From Hyphomicrobium album (GTDB lineage Bacteria > Pseudomonadota > Alphaproteobacteria > Rhizobiales > Hyphomicrobiaceae), in NCBI RefSeq assembly GCF_009708035.1, contig NZ_WMBQ01000001.1, positions 1,364,001-1,428,000 on the forward strand: a stretch of 64,000 nucleotides of DNA, in the 5' to 3' direction. The notes beneath the pieces were generated by a model. That model made no database searches and was not told the DNA's origin. It saw only the letters and a list, made by a program, of their open reading frames with translations. The translations under genes and the position numbers were made by a program. Positions 37,818 through 46,291 of this stretch are shown piece after piece; the first letter of the stretch is position 1; each line of letters opens with the position of its first letter.

Positions 37818-37846
37818 GTAACGAATTCGGGCGGGGCAGCGAACGG
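37818..37846 (+). promoter_or_regulatory. Probable ECF-type promoter of the sigma factor gene
   Basis: GTAACG at 37818-37823 and CGAACGG at 37840-37846 are separated by exactly 16 bases and end 15 bases before the sigma-factor start codon. The AAC core in the -35 and CGAA in the -10 are typical of ECF promoters, and as I recall the spacing and sequence resemble the sites of Caulobacter SigF. This implies that the sigma factor transcribes its own operon. Confidence 0.6.
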
Positions 37847-37861
37847 TCTACGAGGAGCTTA

Positions 37862-38422
37862 GTGGCTCAAACGCAGCGCGAGGAGGAATGGGCCGCCTTG
37901 ATGCGGGCAGCCATAGATGGCGACGCAGCAGCCTATCGTGAGCTGCTTCAATCGCTGTCTCTCAGCCTGCGTAGTGCGGTGCGCCGCGGCTTCGCTCAGG
38001 CAGGGGCGCCTCTCGGAGATGTCGAGGACGTGGTGCAAGAGACATTGCTCGCGCTACATCTGAAACGAAACACGTGGGACGCGTCCCAGCCTCTCGGCCC
38101 GTGGGTCCGCGCTATCGCGCGTCACAAGCTCATCGACGCATTGCGCCGGCGAGGACGTCGCATCCAAGTACCGATCGATAGCGTTCTCGACACATTGGCG
38201 GCCGAGGACAACACCAGCGGCGTAGATCGCCAGGACGCGGAAAGGCTCGTGGAAGGTTTAAAGGGCAAACAGCGGGAGGTCGTGCGGGCCATCGGGCTCG
38301 ACGGTCAATCGATCCGCGATGTGGCCCAGCGCATGCAGATGAAGGAAGTCGCGGTGCGCGTCGCGTTGCACCGCGGCCTGAAGACACTCGGTGCACGGCA
38401 TCGGAAAGACAACGACGAATGA
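37862..38422 (+). CDS. ECF RNA polymerase sigma factor (SigF-like)
   Basis: A 186-residue group 4 sigma factor. Region 2 includes DVEDVVQETLLALHLKRNTW and PLGPWVRAIARHKLIDALRRRGRR (DNA melting and -10 contacts). Region 4 has the helix-turn-helix QSIRDVAQRMQMKEVAVRVA for the -35. The start is GTG at 37862 with GAGGAG upstream. It overlaps the NrsF gene by four bases (ATGA), so sigma and anti-sigma are translationally coupled. Relatives in Caulobacter respond to heavy metals and oxidants; the signal here is inferred from the partner type. Confidence 0.9.
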   Translation: MAQTQREEEWAALMRAAIDGDAAAYRELLQSLSLSLRSAVRRGFAQAGAPLGDVEDVVQETLLALHLKRNTWDASQPLGPWVRAIARHKLIDALRRRGRRIQVPIDSVLDTLAAEDNTSGVDRQDAERLVEGLKGKQREVVRAIGLDGQSIRDVAQRMQMKEVAVRVALHRGLKTLGARHRKDNDE

Positions 38423-39057
38423 AGACCGACGACCTGATCAACGCCATTGCCGCCGACGCCGAGACGGGGCGCGCCCCCATCGCGCGCACCGTGTGGATCG
38501 GTGTGGGCGTCGGCGTCGTCGTCACCGCCTTGCTCTACCTGTCGCTCCTGCCCGTTCGCCCCGACCTCATGTCGGCGATGGGCGAGTGGCATTTCCTGCT
38601 GAAATGGGCATTCAGCCTGACGCTGCTGGGCACCGCCCTGGCGCTGATGCTGCGGCTGGCGCGGCCACAGAGCATTCCAGGCCTCGATTGGCTCCTACTG
38701 TTTGGCGCACCCCTGGTGCTGACCCTTGGCGTCGTTACCGAGATGTTCGCCATTCCGTCGAGCACGTGGTTCGACACGATGGTTGGAACCAACGCGTGGG
38801 GATGCATCGTCTACGTCCCCATCCTCGCGGCATTGCCGCTCATTGCTATGCTCCTCGTCATGCGCCAGGGCGCCACCACGCACCCCGCGCTTGCCGGTGC
38901 CGTCGCCGGGCTCGTCGCCGCCGGCATCGCGGCGACCTTCTATGCGACCCACTGCCAGAACGACAGCCCGATGTTCCTCGCAGCCTGGTATGTGCTGGCG
39001 ACCCTCTTCGTCGCAGCGGTCGGCGCCGCGCTCGGTACGCGCCTCCTACGCTGGTAG
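38419..39057 (+). CDS. NrsF/DUF1109 membrane anti-sigma factor
   Basis: A 212-residue inner-membrane protein with six membrane helices, of the NrsF (DUF1109) family that holds its ECF sigma factor inactive at the membrane. Two periplasmic cysteines are placed as in the family: C129 in NAWGCIVYVP and C179 in ATHCQNDSPMF. In Caulobacter the two equivalent cysteines are needed for metal/oxidant sensing, so release by thiol modification is likely here too. The N-terminal cytoplasmic segment (MKTDDLINAIAADAE) should contact sigma. It overlaps the sigma gene by four bases. Confidence 0.88.
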   Translation: MKTDDLINAIAADAETGRAPIARTVWIGVGVGVVVTALLYLSLLPVRPDLMSAMGEWHFLLKWAFSLTLLGTALALMLRLARPQSIPGLDWLLLFGAPLVLTLGVVTEMFAIPSSTWFDTMVGTNAWGCIVYVPILAALPLIAMLLVMRQGATTHPALAGAVAGLVAAGIAATFYATHCQNDSPMFLAAWYVLATLFVAAVGAALGTRLLRW

Positions 39058-39094
39058 CAGCTGCCAGCATTCCCGTTGAGCACCCCCGCACAGA

Positions 39095-39141
39095 TGGTTA
39101 CGCTCTTTCCTCCTAGGGATGGAGACAGGAAGAGGTAACCA
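39095..39141 (+). promoter_or_regulatory. Hairpin that buries the DoxX ribosome-binding site
   Basis: TGGTTAC (39095-39101) pairs with GTAACCA (39135-39141), and CTCTT plus CCT (39103-39111, one bulge) pair with AGGAAGAG (39127-39134). This gives 15 base pairs with two single-base bulges and a 15-base loop. The right arm is the Shine-Dalgarno (AGGAAGAGG) and ends one base before the ATG at 39142. Translation should need this stem to open, which suggests a thermometer-like or ligand/protein-controlled switch. Confidence 0.6.
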
Positions 39142-39549
39142 ATGACGCGACAAGAACTCGAGACCGTTTGGGCTCCGCGGTTGCTGGGCGTACTGCGCAT
39201 CGTCGCCGCCATACTTTTCATCGAGCACGGCACCCAGAAGCTGTTCGGCTTCCCGCCGCCGTCGCGCCCGCAACCTGAAATGTTCGAGCTGACCTGGTTC
39301 GCCGGCATGCTCGAGACCTTCGGCGGCCTGCTGCTGCTCATCGGCCTCTTCACCCGCCCCGTCGCCTTCGTTCTGAGCGGTCTGATGGCCTCCGCCTACT
39401 GGATCGCACACGCCCCGCAGAACACCTATCCGGTGCTCAACGGTGGCGATGCGGCCATCCTCTTCTGCTTCGTATTCCTCTACATCGCGGCCGCCGGACC
39501 GGGCGCTTTCAGCCTCGATGCGGCGCGCGACGGAAAAGCGGTCGCCTAG
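39142..39549 (+). CDS. DoxX-family membrane protein
   Basis: A 135-residue protein with four membrane helices and the DoxX signature: LRIVAAILFIEHGTQKLFGFPPP, then LTWFAGMLETFGGLLLLIGLFTRPVAF and a GGDAAILFCFVFLYIAAAGPG close. DoxX proteins are linked to thiol/oxidative stress in several bacteria, but the chemistry is uncertain. It lies 84 bases after the NrsF gene. As I recall, the SigF-NrsF regulon of Caulobacter includes a DoxX gene, so membership in this sigma factor's regulon is plausible. Its ribosome site is inside the hairpin described just upstream. Confidence 0.88.
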   Translation: MTRQELETVWAPRLLGVLRIVAAILFIEHGTQKLFGFPPPSRPQPEMFELTWFAGMLETFGGLLLLIGLFTRPVAFVLSGLMASAYWIAHAPQNTYPVLNGGDAAILFCFVFLYIAAAGPGAFSLDAARDGKAVA

Positions 39550-39565
39550 CCGTTGCATGCTGGCT

Positions 39566-39634
39566 GGCCGGTTTTCCGGCCGTTCATAATTCGAAGACGG
39601 GCACCGGGCGCCCCGATCCAGGGTTGGGGCGCCC
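39566..39634 (+). terminator. Two hairpins after the DoxX gene
   Basis: The first is GGCCGG-TTTT-CCGGCC at 39566-39581. The second is a perfect 9-base inverted repeat, GGGCGCCCC at 39606-39614 and GGGGCGCCC at 39626-39634, with an 11-base spacer. Neither has a T-tract. They separate the sigma/NrsF/DoxX genes from the second RND operon and may end the first transcript or lie in the leader of the second. Confidence 0.5.
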
Positions 39635-39763
39635 GCAAACTCGCTTGAAACGAGAGACGGGGGTCGGCCGATTTACCTTTGCGGGGGTAAGCTCGTTCGG
39701 ATTCCAGCCGCCGAAAGGCGTAAACTAGGGCTGCCCCGGGGGCAGCCTGATCTGGGAGCGGTA

Positions 39764-41026
39764 ATGCGTCCGAGCTACGTCGTGCTGATCCTCGTTGTGG
39801 CTGTCGCTGCGATCATCGCAGCGCTCGGACCGATGCGTGGACGCAGCGTCGAGTCGGGCTTCGCGGATATAAAGAACGCCGTCGCCTCTCTCGGCAGCAG
39901 CACAGCTCCCGCCGCCAAACAATCGGCAGGCAAGCTGCCGGAGCTGACGGTCAGCCGGCCCATCTCCCGCAAAGTCATCGAGTGGGACGAGTTCACCGGC
40001 CGCTTCGACGCGGTTGAATCGGTGGACGTGCGCGCGCGGATATCGGGCTATCTCACCGAGGTCAAGTTCACCGACGGCGAGGACGTGAAAGCAGGCGAGC
40101 TGCTGTTCACCATAGACCCGCGCCCCTTCGAGCGCGCGCTCGATCAGGCGAAGGCGCAGCTCGACCAGGCCAAGGTCAGCGTCAGCAACGCCAAGCTCGA
40201 CGTGGAGCGCGGCCGTCCGCTTTTGAAGAGCGACTACATCTCCCGCAAGGCGTTCGACGACCGCGAGAACATCGTGCGCGACGCCGAGGCGCTGGTGAAG
40301 ATCGGCGAGGCGCGCGTCAAGGCGGCTGAGCTGGAATTGAGCTTCTGCCGCATCACCGCGCCGATATCGGGCCGCATCAGCCGCCCCCTCGTCACGCCGG
40401 GAAACTTTGTGAGCGGCGGCGGGGCGGACACCGGCTCGACGATCCTCACCACCATCGTCATGCAGGATCCCATCTACATCTACTTCGACGTCAGCGAGAA
40501 CAACGCGCTGAAGTACCAACGCCTGTCGCAGGCGAGCGGCAAGGGCTCGGCCGGCATACTCGGCGCCAGCGTCGGGATCGGCCTTCCCGACGAGACGGGC
40601 TTCCCGCACGACGCGAAGCTCGACTTCCTCGAGAACCGTCTCGATCAGTCCACGGGCACCCTCCGCGCCCGCGCCAAGCTCGCCAACCGCGACCGGCTCT
40701 TCTCGCCCGGCATGTTCGCGCGCGTGCGCTTGCAGGGCTCGCCCGAGTACAATGCGCTGCTACTGCCCGACGAGGCCATCGGCACCGACCAGGCCAACCG
40801 CTTCGTCTACGTCGTCGGCGAAGACAACGTCCCGCAGCGGCGCGTCGTGGAGCTCGGGCCGCTCGACGGCGGCATGCGCATCGTCCGCAAGGGCCTCGAG
40901 CCGGACGACTGGGTGATCCTGCGCGGCCAGCAGCGTGTTCGCCCTGGGCAGAAGATCGCGCCGCGTCGCGCGCCGCTGACGGTGTCTGATGCCGCTGGTG
41001 ACGGCGCTGCCGTCACCAAGCCCTGA
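39764..41026 (+). CDS. RND efflux periplasmic adaptor (MexE/AcrA-like)
   Basis: A 420-residue membrane-fusion protein with an N-terminal anchor (VVLILVVAVAAIIAAL). Lipoyl halves (VDVRARISGYLTEVKFTDGE and FCRITAPISGRISRPLVTPG) flank a helical hairpin of about 90 residues; the barrel (DQSTGTLRARAKLANRD) and the conserved LFSPGMFARVRLQGSPEY follow. The sequence fits the MexE/AcrA group and is clearly different from the adaptor at 30140. GGGAG lies before the ATG. It is 11 bases upstream of its pump gene. Confidence 0.92.
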   Translation: MRPSYVVLILVVAVAAIIAALGPMRGRSVESGFADIKNAVASLGSSTAPAAKQSAGKLPELTVSRPISRKVIEWDEFTGRFDAVESVDVRARISGYLTEVKFTDGEDVKAGELLFTIDPRPFERALDQAKAQLDQAKVSVSNAKLDVERGRPLLKSDYISRKAFDDRENIVRDAEALVKIGEARVKAAELELSFCRITAPISGRISRPLVTPGNFVSGGGADTGSTILTTIVMQDPIYIYFDVSENNALKYQRLSQASGKGSAGILGASVGIGLPDETGFPHDAKLDFLENRLDQSTGTLRARAKLANRDRLFSPGMFARVRLQGSPEYNALLLPDEAIGTDQANRFVYVVGEDNVPQRRVVELGPLDGGMRIVRKGLEPDDWVILRGQQRVRPGQKIAPRRAPLTVSDAAGDGAAVTKP

Positions 41027-41037
41027 GGCGAACGACG

Positions 41038-44000
41038 ATGCGCTTTTCGCATTTCTTCATCGCCCGCCCGATCTTCGCTTCCGTCGTCTCGCTCGTCATC
41101 CTCATCGTCGGGACGATCGCGTACTTGACGCTGCCGGTGGCGCAGTTCCCCGAGATCGTGCCGCCCACCATCTCTGTGACCACCTCGTATCCGGGCGCCA
41201 ACGCACAAACCGTCGCTGACACGGTCGCCTCCGTCATCGAGCAGGAGGTGAACGGCGTTGAAGGCATGATCTACATGTATTCCCAGTCGACCGACGACGG
41301 AAACATGTCGCTCAGCGTCACCTTCGACGTCGGCACTGATATCGACAAGGCGCAGGTGCTCGTCCAGAACCGGATCGCGGTGGCCGAGCCGCGCTTGCCG
41401 GAGGAGGTGCGCCGCAACGGCATCTCGGTAAACAAGCGCTCGCCCGACCTGCTGCTCGTCGTCCACCTCGTCTCGCCGGATCGCACCTACGACCAGGTCT
41501 ACATCTCCAACTACGCGCTGCTCAACGTGAAGGATGAGCTGGCCCGGATCCCCGGTGTCGGCGACGTCACGCTCTTCGGCTCGCGCGAGTACTCGATGCG
41601 CGTCTGGCTCGACCCCGAGCGCATCGCGCTGCGCGGCATGACGGCCGACGAGGTGATGTCGGCGTTGCGCGCCCAGAACCTGCAGGTCGCCGGCGGTGCG
41701 CTTGGGCAGCCGCCGCAGCCCAACATGGGCGCCTTCCAAATGTCACTGCAGCTGAAGGGGCGCCTGCTACAGCCGGCCGAGTTCGAGAACATCGTCCTGA
41801 AGACGGGCACCGACGGCCGCGTCGTGCGCGTCAAGGACGTCGGCCGCGTCGAGCTCGGAGCGCTGAGCTACACCACCTACGGTTACCAGGACAGCTACGC
41901 TGCGACCGTCATGCCGATAACGCAGCAGCCGGGCTCCAACGCCATCGAGACGGCGAGGCTCATCAAGGCAGAGATGGCGCGTCTGGCGGAGCGCTTCCCC
42001 AAGGGGCTCGAGTATCGCATCATCTATAATCCGACGGAGTTCATCGAAGAGTCGATCTCCGAGCTCTACCTCACGATCCTGGAGGCGGTGTTCCTCGTCG
42101 TCGTGGTCGTGCTGCTGTTCCTGCAGACGTGGCGGGCGACGGTCATCCCGCTGGTCGCCATCCCCGTATCGCTGATCGGCACCTTCGCGGTAATGGAAGG
42201 GCTCGGCTTTTCCATCAACATGCTGACCTTGTTCGGCCTGGTGCTGGCGGTCGGTATCGTCGTCGACGACGCGATCGTCGTGGTGGAGAACGTCGAGCGC
42301 AAGCTCGCCGAGGGTCTGTCGCCGACGGAAGCGACGCGCATCACGATGAACGAGGTCGGTGCGGCGCTCATCGCTATCGCGCTCGTGCTTTCGGCCGTGT
42401 TCGTGCCGACCGCCTTCATCGGCGGCATCACCGGCGCCTTCTATCGCCAGTTCGCGGTAACCGTCGCCACGGCGACCATCATATCCGCTTTCAACTCGCT
42501 CACCTTGAGCCCGGCGCTATGCGCCATTCTGCTGAAGCCGCACACCGGACACGAGCAGGACAGCTTGCTGATGCGGCCGGTGCACGCCTTCTTCGGGGCG
42601 TTCAACTGGGCCTTCGACAAGCTTGCTGCCGGCTATGCCCGTCTGATCCGCGGCGCGATCGCCATCTCGCCACTAGTGCTGGCCCTCTACGCCGGTTTGC
42701 TCGGCCTCGCCGGCTGGCTCCTCGTGCACACGCCGACGGGCTTCATCCCCAAGATGGACCGCGGCATCATCACCGTATCCCTGCAATTGCCGCAAGGCGC
42801 CTCGCTGCAGCGAACCGATGACGTCGTCCGCCGCGTCAACCAGATCGTGCTCGACACGCCCGGCGTGAAGCACACCTCGACGTACACCGGCCGCTCCGGC
42901 TCCACCGGCTCCAACTCGAGCAACCTCGGCATGGTCAACGCGGTGATGGACGACGCGCGCGAGCGCTTTGCCAAGGGGCTGACCGCCGACAAGATCGCCG
43001 ACGACCTCACCGCCAAGCTGAGTGCCATCGAGGAATCCAAGACAACCGTCACCATCCCGCCGCCAGTGCGCGGCATGGGCGGACAGACGGGCTTCTCCAT
43101 GCGCCTGCAGAACCGCGCAAATATGACTCCCGGCGAGTTCGAAAAGGTCGCCAACGACTTCATCGCCGCCGCCAACGACATGGCCGGCATCAAGAACGCC
43201 TTCACCACATACTCGACAAGCACACCGCAGCTCTACGTCGACGTCGACCGCACGAAGGCGCAGATGCTGCACGTGCCGCTGGAGGCGATTTTCGAGGCGC
43301 TGCGCGTTTACCTCGGCTCCGCCTACGTCAACGACTTCAACATGTTCGGGCGAACTTTCCGCGTCACGGCGCAGGCCGACGCGGGCTTCCGCCTGCAGCC
43401 GGAAAACATCGCGCGCATCCGCGTGCGCAACGACAGCGGCCAGATGGTGCCGCTCGCCAACCTCGTCAACTTCCGCCACATCTCCGGCCCCGACCGCGTC
43501 CCGCGCTACAATCTCTACCCGACCGTGGAGGTGAACGGCGCCACCCAGCCGGGCGTCAGCACGGGCCAGGCGATGCAGATGCTGTCTGAGCTCGCCAAAC
43601 AGGAACTGCCCGAAGGCATCACCTACGAATGGACCGACCTGTCGTATCAGGAGGCGAAGGTCGGTAGCACCGGCTACTACATCTTCGTCTTGTCCGTAGT
43701 GTTCGTGTTCCTCACGCTTGCGGCGCAGTTCGAGAGCTGGTCGCTGCCGCTCGCCATCATACTCATCGTTCCGATGTGCCTGTTGAGCGCGTTGTTCGGC
43801 GTCCGGTTGCACGGGCAGGACATCAACATCCTCACCCAGATCGGCTTCATCGTACTGATCGGCTTGGCGGCGAAGAACGCCATCCTCATCGTCGAGTTTG
43901 CGCGCCAGCTCGAGGACCAGGGCCGCGACACCGTCACCGCGGCCGTCGAGGCCTGCAAGCTGCGCCTCCGCCCCATCCTGATGACCTCGCTCGCCTTCAC

Positions 44001-44196
44001 GCTGGGCGTCGTGCCGCTCTACATCGCCACCGGCGCCGGTGCCGAGATGCGCATCGCGCTCGGGACCGGCGTATTCTGGGGCATGATCGGCGTAACGATC
44101 TTCGGCCTTATCTTCACGCCGGTGTTCTACGTGGTGATCCGCCGCCTCTCGACGCGGCGCCGCGAGCCGAAGGCGCTTGCCGCCCCGGCCGAGTAA
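41038..44196 (+). CDS. RND multidrug transporter (MexF/AcrB-like, HAE1)
   Basis: A 1052-residue homotrimeric-type RND pump. It begins RFSHFFIARPIFASVVSLVI, with LPVAQFPEIVPPTISVTTSY and NRIAVAEPRLPEEVRRNGI typical of MexF. The TM4 proton-relay Asp pair is in VGIVVDDAIVVVENVERKL, and IGLAAKNAILIVEFARQLED is in the C-terminal half. With the adaptor upstream it forms a two-gene operon; no outer-membrane factor is in the window. The stop codon ends at 44196 and the convergent bluB stop begins at 44197, so there is no intergenic space. Confidence 0.94.
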   Translation: MRFSHFFIARPIFASVVSLVILIVGTIAYLTLPVAQFPEIVPPTISVTTSYPGANAQTVADTVASVIEQEVNGVEGMIYMYSQSTDDGNMSLSVTFDVGTDIDKAQVLVQNRIAVAEPRLPEEVRRNGISVNKRSPDLLLVVHLVSPDRTYDQVYISNYALLNVKDELARIPGVGDVTLFGSREYSMRVWLDPERIALRGMTADEVMSALRAQNLQVAGGALGQPPQPNMGAFQMSLQLKGRLLQPAEFENIVLKTGTDGRVVRVKDVGRVELGALSYTTYGYQDSYAATVMPITQQPGSNAIETARLIKAEMARLAERFPKGLEYRIIYNPTEFIEESISELYLTILEAVFLVVVVVLLFLQTWRATVIPLVAIPVSLIGTFAVMEGLGFSINMLTLFGLVLAVGIVVDDAIVVVENVERKLAEGLSPTEATRITMNEVGAALIAIALVLSAVFVPTAFIGGITGAFYRQFAVTVATATIISAFNSLTLSPALCAILLKPHTGHEQDSLLMRPVHAFFGAFNWAFDKLAAGYARLIRGAIAISPLVLALYAGLLGLAGWLLVHTPTGFIPKMDRGIITVSLQLPQGASLQRTDDVVRRVNQIVLDTPGVKHTSTYTGRSGSTGSNSSNLGMVNAVMDDARERFAKGLTADKIADDLTAKLSAIEESKTTVTIPPPVRGMGGQTGFSMRLQNRANMTPGEFEKVANDFIAAANDMAGIKNAFTTYSTSTPQLYVDVDRTKAQMLHVPLEAIFEALRVYLGSAYVNDFNMFGRTFRVTAQADAGFRLQPENIARIRVRNDSGQMVPLANLVNFRHISGPDRVPRYNLYPTVEVNGATQPGVSTGQAMQMLSELAKQELPEGITYEWTDLSYQEAKVGSTGYYIFVLSVVFVFLTLAAQFESWSLPLAIILIVPMCLLSALFGVRLHGQDINILTQIGFIVLIGLAAKNAILIVEFARQLEDQGRDTVTAAVEACKLRLRPILMTSLAFTLGVVPLYIATGAGAEMRIALGTGVFWGMIGVTIFGLIFTPVFYVVIRRLSTRRREPKALAAPAE

Positions 44197-44853
44197 TCAG
44201 CGACGCAGGATCAGAGACTCCAAGTCGACGCGCTGCTGCCAACCGTGGCGCTCGAGCTCCGGATCGACGTGCTCCTCCGCCGGCCAGCCGAGGCACAAGT
44301 AGGCGACGAACCGCCACGCGGCGGGCACCTCCAGCGCCTGCGCCACAGCCTCGGGCTCGAGGATCGACACCCAGCCGACACCGAGCCCGTGCGCGCGCGC
44401 CGCAAGCCACAAAGTCTGGATGGCGCCGACCACCGAATAGCGCAGCGTTTCGGGCATGGTGCGGCTGCCGAGCCCGGCCCCGGCCTCGGTGGTCTCGTCC
44501 GCGAACACCGCCAGATGCACAGGTGCGGCGCCAAGCCCTTCCAGTTTCAGTCTGGCATAGAGGCCGCGCCGCTCGTCGGCGTAGGTGTTTAGCGCCTCGG
44601 CGTTCGCGCGGGCGAAGGACGCACGCACCGCCTCACGCCGTTCGGGGCTTTCCACCAGCACGAAGCGCCACGGCTGGCTGAAGCCGACCGACGGCGAACG
44701 CGCCGCCAGCTCGATCAGCGACACGACGAGTTCCGGATCGACGGAGTCGGTGCGGAAGCGGCGGACATCGCGGCGCCATAGGACGAGGTCGCGCAGCGCG
44801 GCGCGAAACGCCTCGTCGAACTGCGGCGGAGCATCTTTGCCAGGACCGGTCAT
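44197..44853 (-). CDS. bluB: 5,6-dimethylbenzimidazole synthase BluB
   Basis: A 218-residue flavin enzyme of the nitroreductase fold. BluB breaks down reduced FMN with oxygen to make 5,6-dimethylbenzimidazole, the lower ligand of B12. FMN-binding features include LVLWRRDVRRFRTD near the N-terminus, LAARSPSVGFSQPWRFVLV, and ARAHGLGVGWVSILEP in the C-terminal half; the close ends LGWPAEEHVDPELERHGWQ. The start at 44853 overlaps the cobB stop by four bases (ATGA), so the two are translationally coupled. It is the distal gene of the cobB-bluB unit. Confidence 0.94.
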   Translation of the reverse strand: MTGPGKDAPPQFDEAFRAALRDLVLWRRDVRRFRTDSVDPELVVSLIELAARSPSVGFSQPWRFVLVESPERREAVRASFARANAEALNTYADERRGLYARLKLEGLGAAPVHLAVFADETTEAGAGLGSRTMPETLRYSVVGAIQTLWLAARAHGLGVGWVSILEPEAVAQALEVPAAWRFVAYLCLGWPAEEHVDPELERHGWQQRVDLESLILRR

Positions 44854-46157
44854 GCGGCGGCATCGATGACATGGAAGAAACTGCCGGTCACGACCCCGCG
44901 CCGCGAGCCGCGTTCGGCGACCCGCGCGCCGTCCGTACCGCGGATGTCGGCCAACGGCTCGTCGGGGTTCGCCAGCACGTTGGCAAAGTGGAACTCGTGT
45001 CCGACGAGCTGCGCGCCCGTCGCGATGACGCGCGCCCGCCGATAGCCGAGGTGCATGCGCGGCGCCGCGAACGACGTCTCGACGCCTAGCAGGCCGAGCA
45101 TCGCGTGGCGCACGCCCTTGCCGTCCTCGAGCCCGGCCCCGAGCACCATGTAGCCGCCGCACTCGCCGTGGATCGGCACGCCGCGCTGCGCGGCGTCGTG
45201 CATTCCGCTGCGAAAGCGTTGAGCCGCCGCGAGTGTGTCGGCGTGCAGCTCCGGGTAGCCGCCCGGTAGCCATACGGCGTCGCAATCGTGCGCCGGCGCC
45301 TCGTCGGCGAGTGGCGAGAATGGCACGATCTCGGCGCCCGCCCGCCGCCAGCCGGCGAGGATGTGCGCGTAGGTGAAACAGAACGCGCGGTCCTGGGCGA
45401 GCGCGACGCGCTGGCCAGGCGGTGCCAGGTCGGTCGTTGCGGCGGAAGGGGCAAGCGCCAGCGGCCGCGCGGCGGCGAGCACCGCGTCGAGGTCGGTCCC
45501 GGCGCTAACCGCCTCCGCCATGATGTCGAGCCGGCTTTCCAGCGCTGCCGTCTCTCCGGCCGTTACGAGACCCAGATGCCGCTCCGGCATCGTCATGTCG
45601 GGCCGGCGCTGGACGGTACCGAGTACCGGCAGCCCAATGCGCGCCATCGGCGCGGAGATCATCGCCGCGTGTCCGGGGGTGCCAACCATGTTGAGTACGA
45701 CGCCGGCGAAGGCGATGTCCCGCCGATAGGTCGTAAGCCCTAGCGCGATCGCAGCAGCGGTCTCCGCTTGCGCGCCGACGTCGAGCACCAGTACCACCGG
45801 CCAGCCGGTGAGGGCAGCGAGATCCGCCGTCGACCCGCTGCCGCAGATGCCCGGCGCGCCCGCCCCATCGTAGAGACCCATGACGCCTTCGGCGATGCAG
45901 ATCTCCGCGCCCGCCGCCGCGCCGCGCGCATGCTGCGCAATGAGCTCCGGCCGCATCGCCCAGGTATCGAGGTTGAAACTCGGCCGTCCGGCCGCGGCGC
46001 TGTGGAAGGCCGTATCGATATAGTCAGGGCCGCATTTGTAGGGCTGCACGGCGATGCCACGGCGGCGCAGCGCCCTGAGCAGGCCGAGCGTCACCGTCGT
46101 CTTGCCGGAGCCCGAAGCGGGCGCGGCGATGATCAGGCCGCGGGGATTTGCCGACAT
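44850..46157 (-). CDS. cobB: Cobyrinic/hydrogenobyrinic acid a,c-diamide synthase
   Basis: A 435-residue ATP- and glutamine-dependent amidase that converts the a- and c-carboxylates of the corrin ring to amides. The N-terminal P-loop reads APASGSGKTTVTLGL, with KCGPDYIDTAFH after it. The C-terminal class I glutamine amidotransferase domain has the catalytic Cys in IHGECGGYMVLG and the late His in LVGHEFHFAN. In aerobic B12 producers the substrate is hydrogenobyrinic acid and the product then goes to CobNST. No cobN lies in the window, so which route is used is open. It is divergent from cobU with 134 bases between. Confidence 0.95.
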   Translation of the reverse strand: MSANPRGLIIAAPASGSGKTTVTLGLLRALRRRGIAVQPYKCGPDYIDTAFHSAAAGRPSFNLDTWAMRPELIAQHARGAAAGAEICIAEGVMGLYDGAGAPGICGSGSTADLAALTGWPVVLVLDVGAQAETAAAIALGLTTYRRDIAFAGVVLNMVGTPGHAAMISAPMARIGLPVLGTVQRRPDMTMPERHLGLVTAGETAALESRLDIMAEAVSAGTDLDAVLAAARPLALAPSAATTDLAPPGQRVALAQDRAFCFTYAHILAGWRRAGAEIVPFSPLADEAPAHDCDAVWLPGGYPELHADTLAAAQRFRSGMHDAAQRGVPIHGECGGYMVLGAGLEDGKGVRHAMLGLLGVETSFAAPRMHLGYRRARVIATGAQLVGHEFHFANVLANPDEPLADIRGTDGARVAERGSRRGVVTGSFFHVIDAAA

Positions 46158-46291
46158 CGCTCGTTTGCCTCAAGGCACGGCATGAAAACTAAGTTGCGGT
46201 GCCCGCTGCCGAAATTCGCTTTTCCCTTGCCGGAAAGCTTTGCCGGTTTGATAAGAGTTGCCCGCTTCCCCCGTCAACCGAATTTGCCTCC

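Noticed and set aside
39135..39157. GTAACC before DoxX as an ECF -35 box
   Set aside because: It overlaps the ribosome site and would place the -10 inside the coding region, so it cannot be the DoxX promoter.
46158..46291. Cobalamin riboswitch before cobB or cobU
   Set aside because: The gap is only 134 bases and lacks the conserved B12-box-like segments; no match seen before cobT either.
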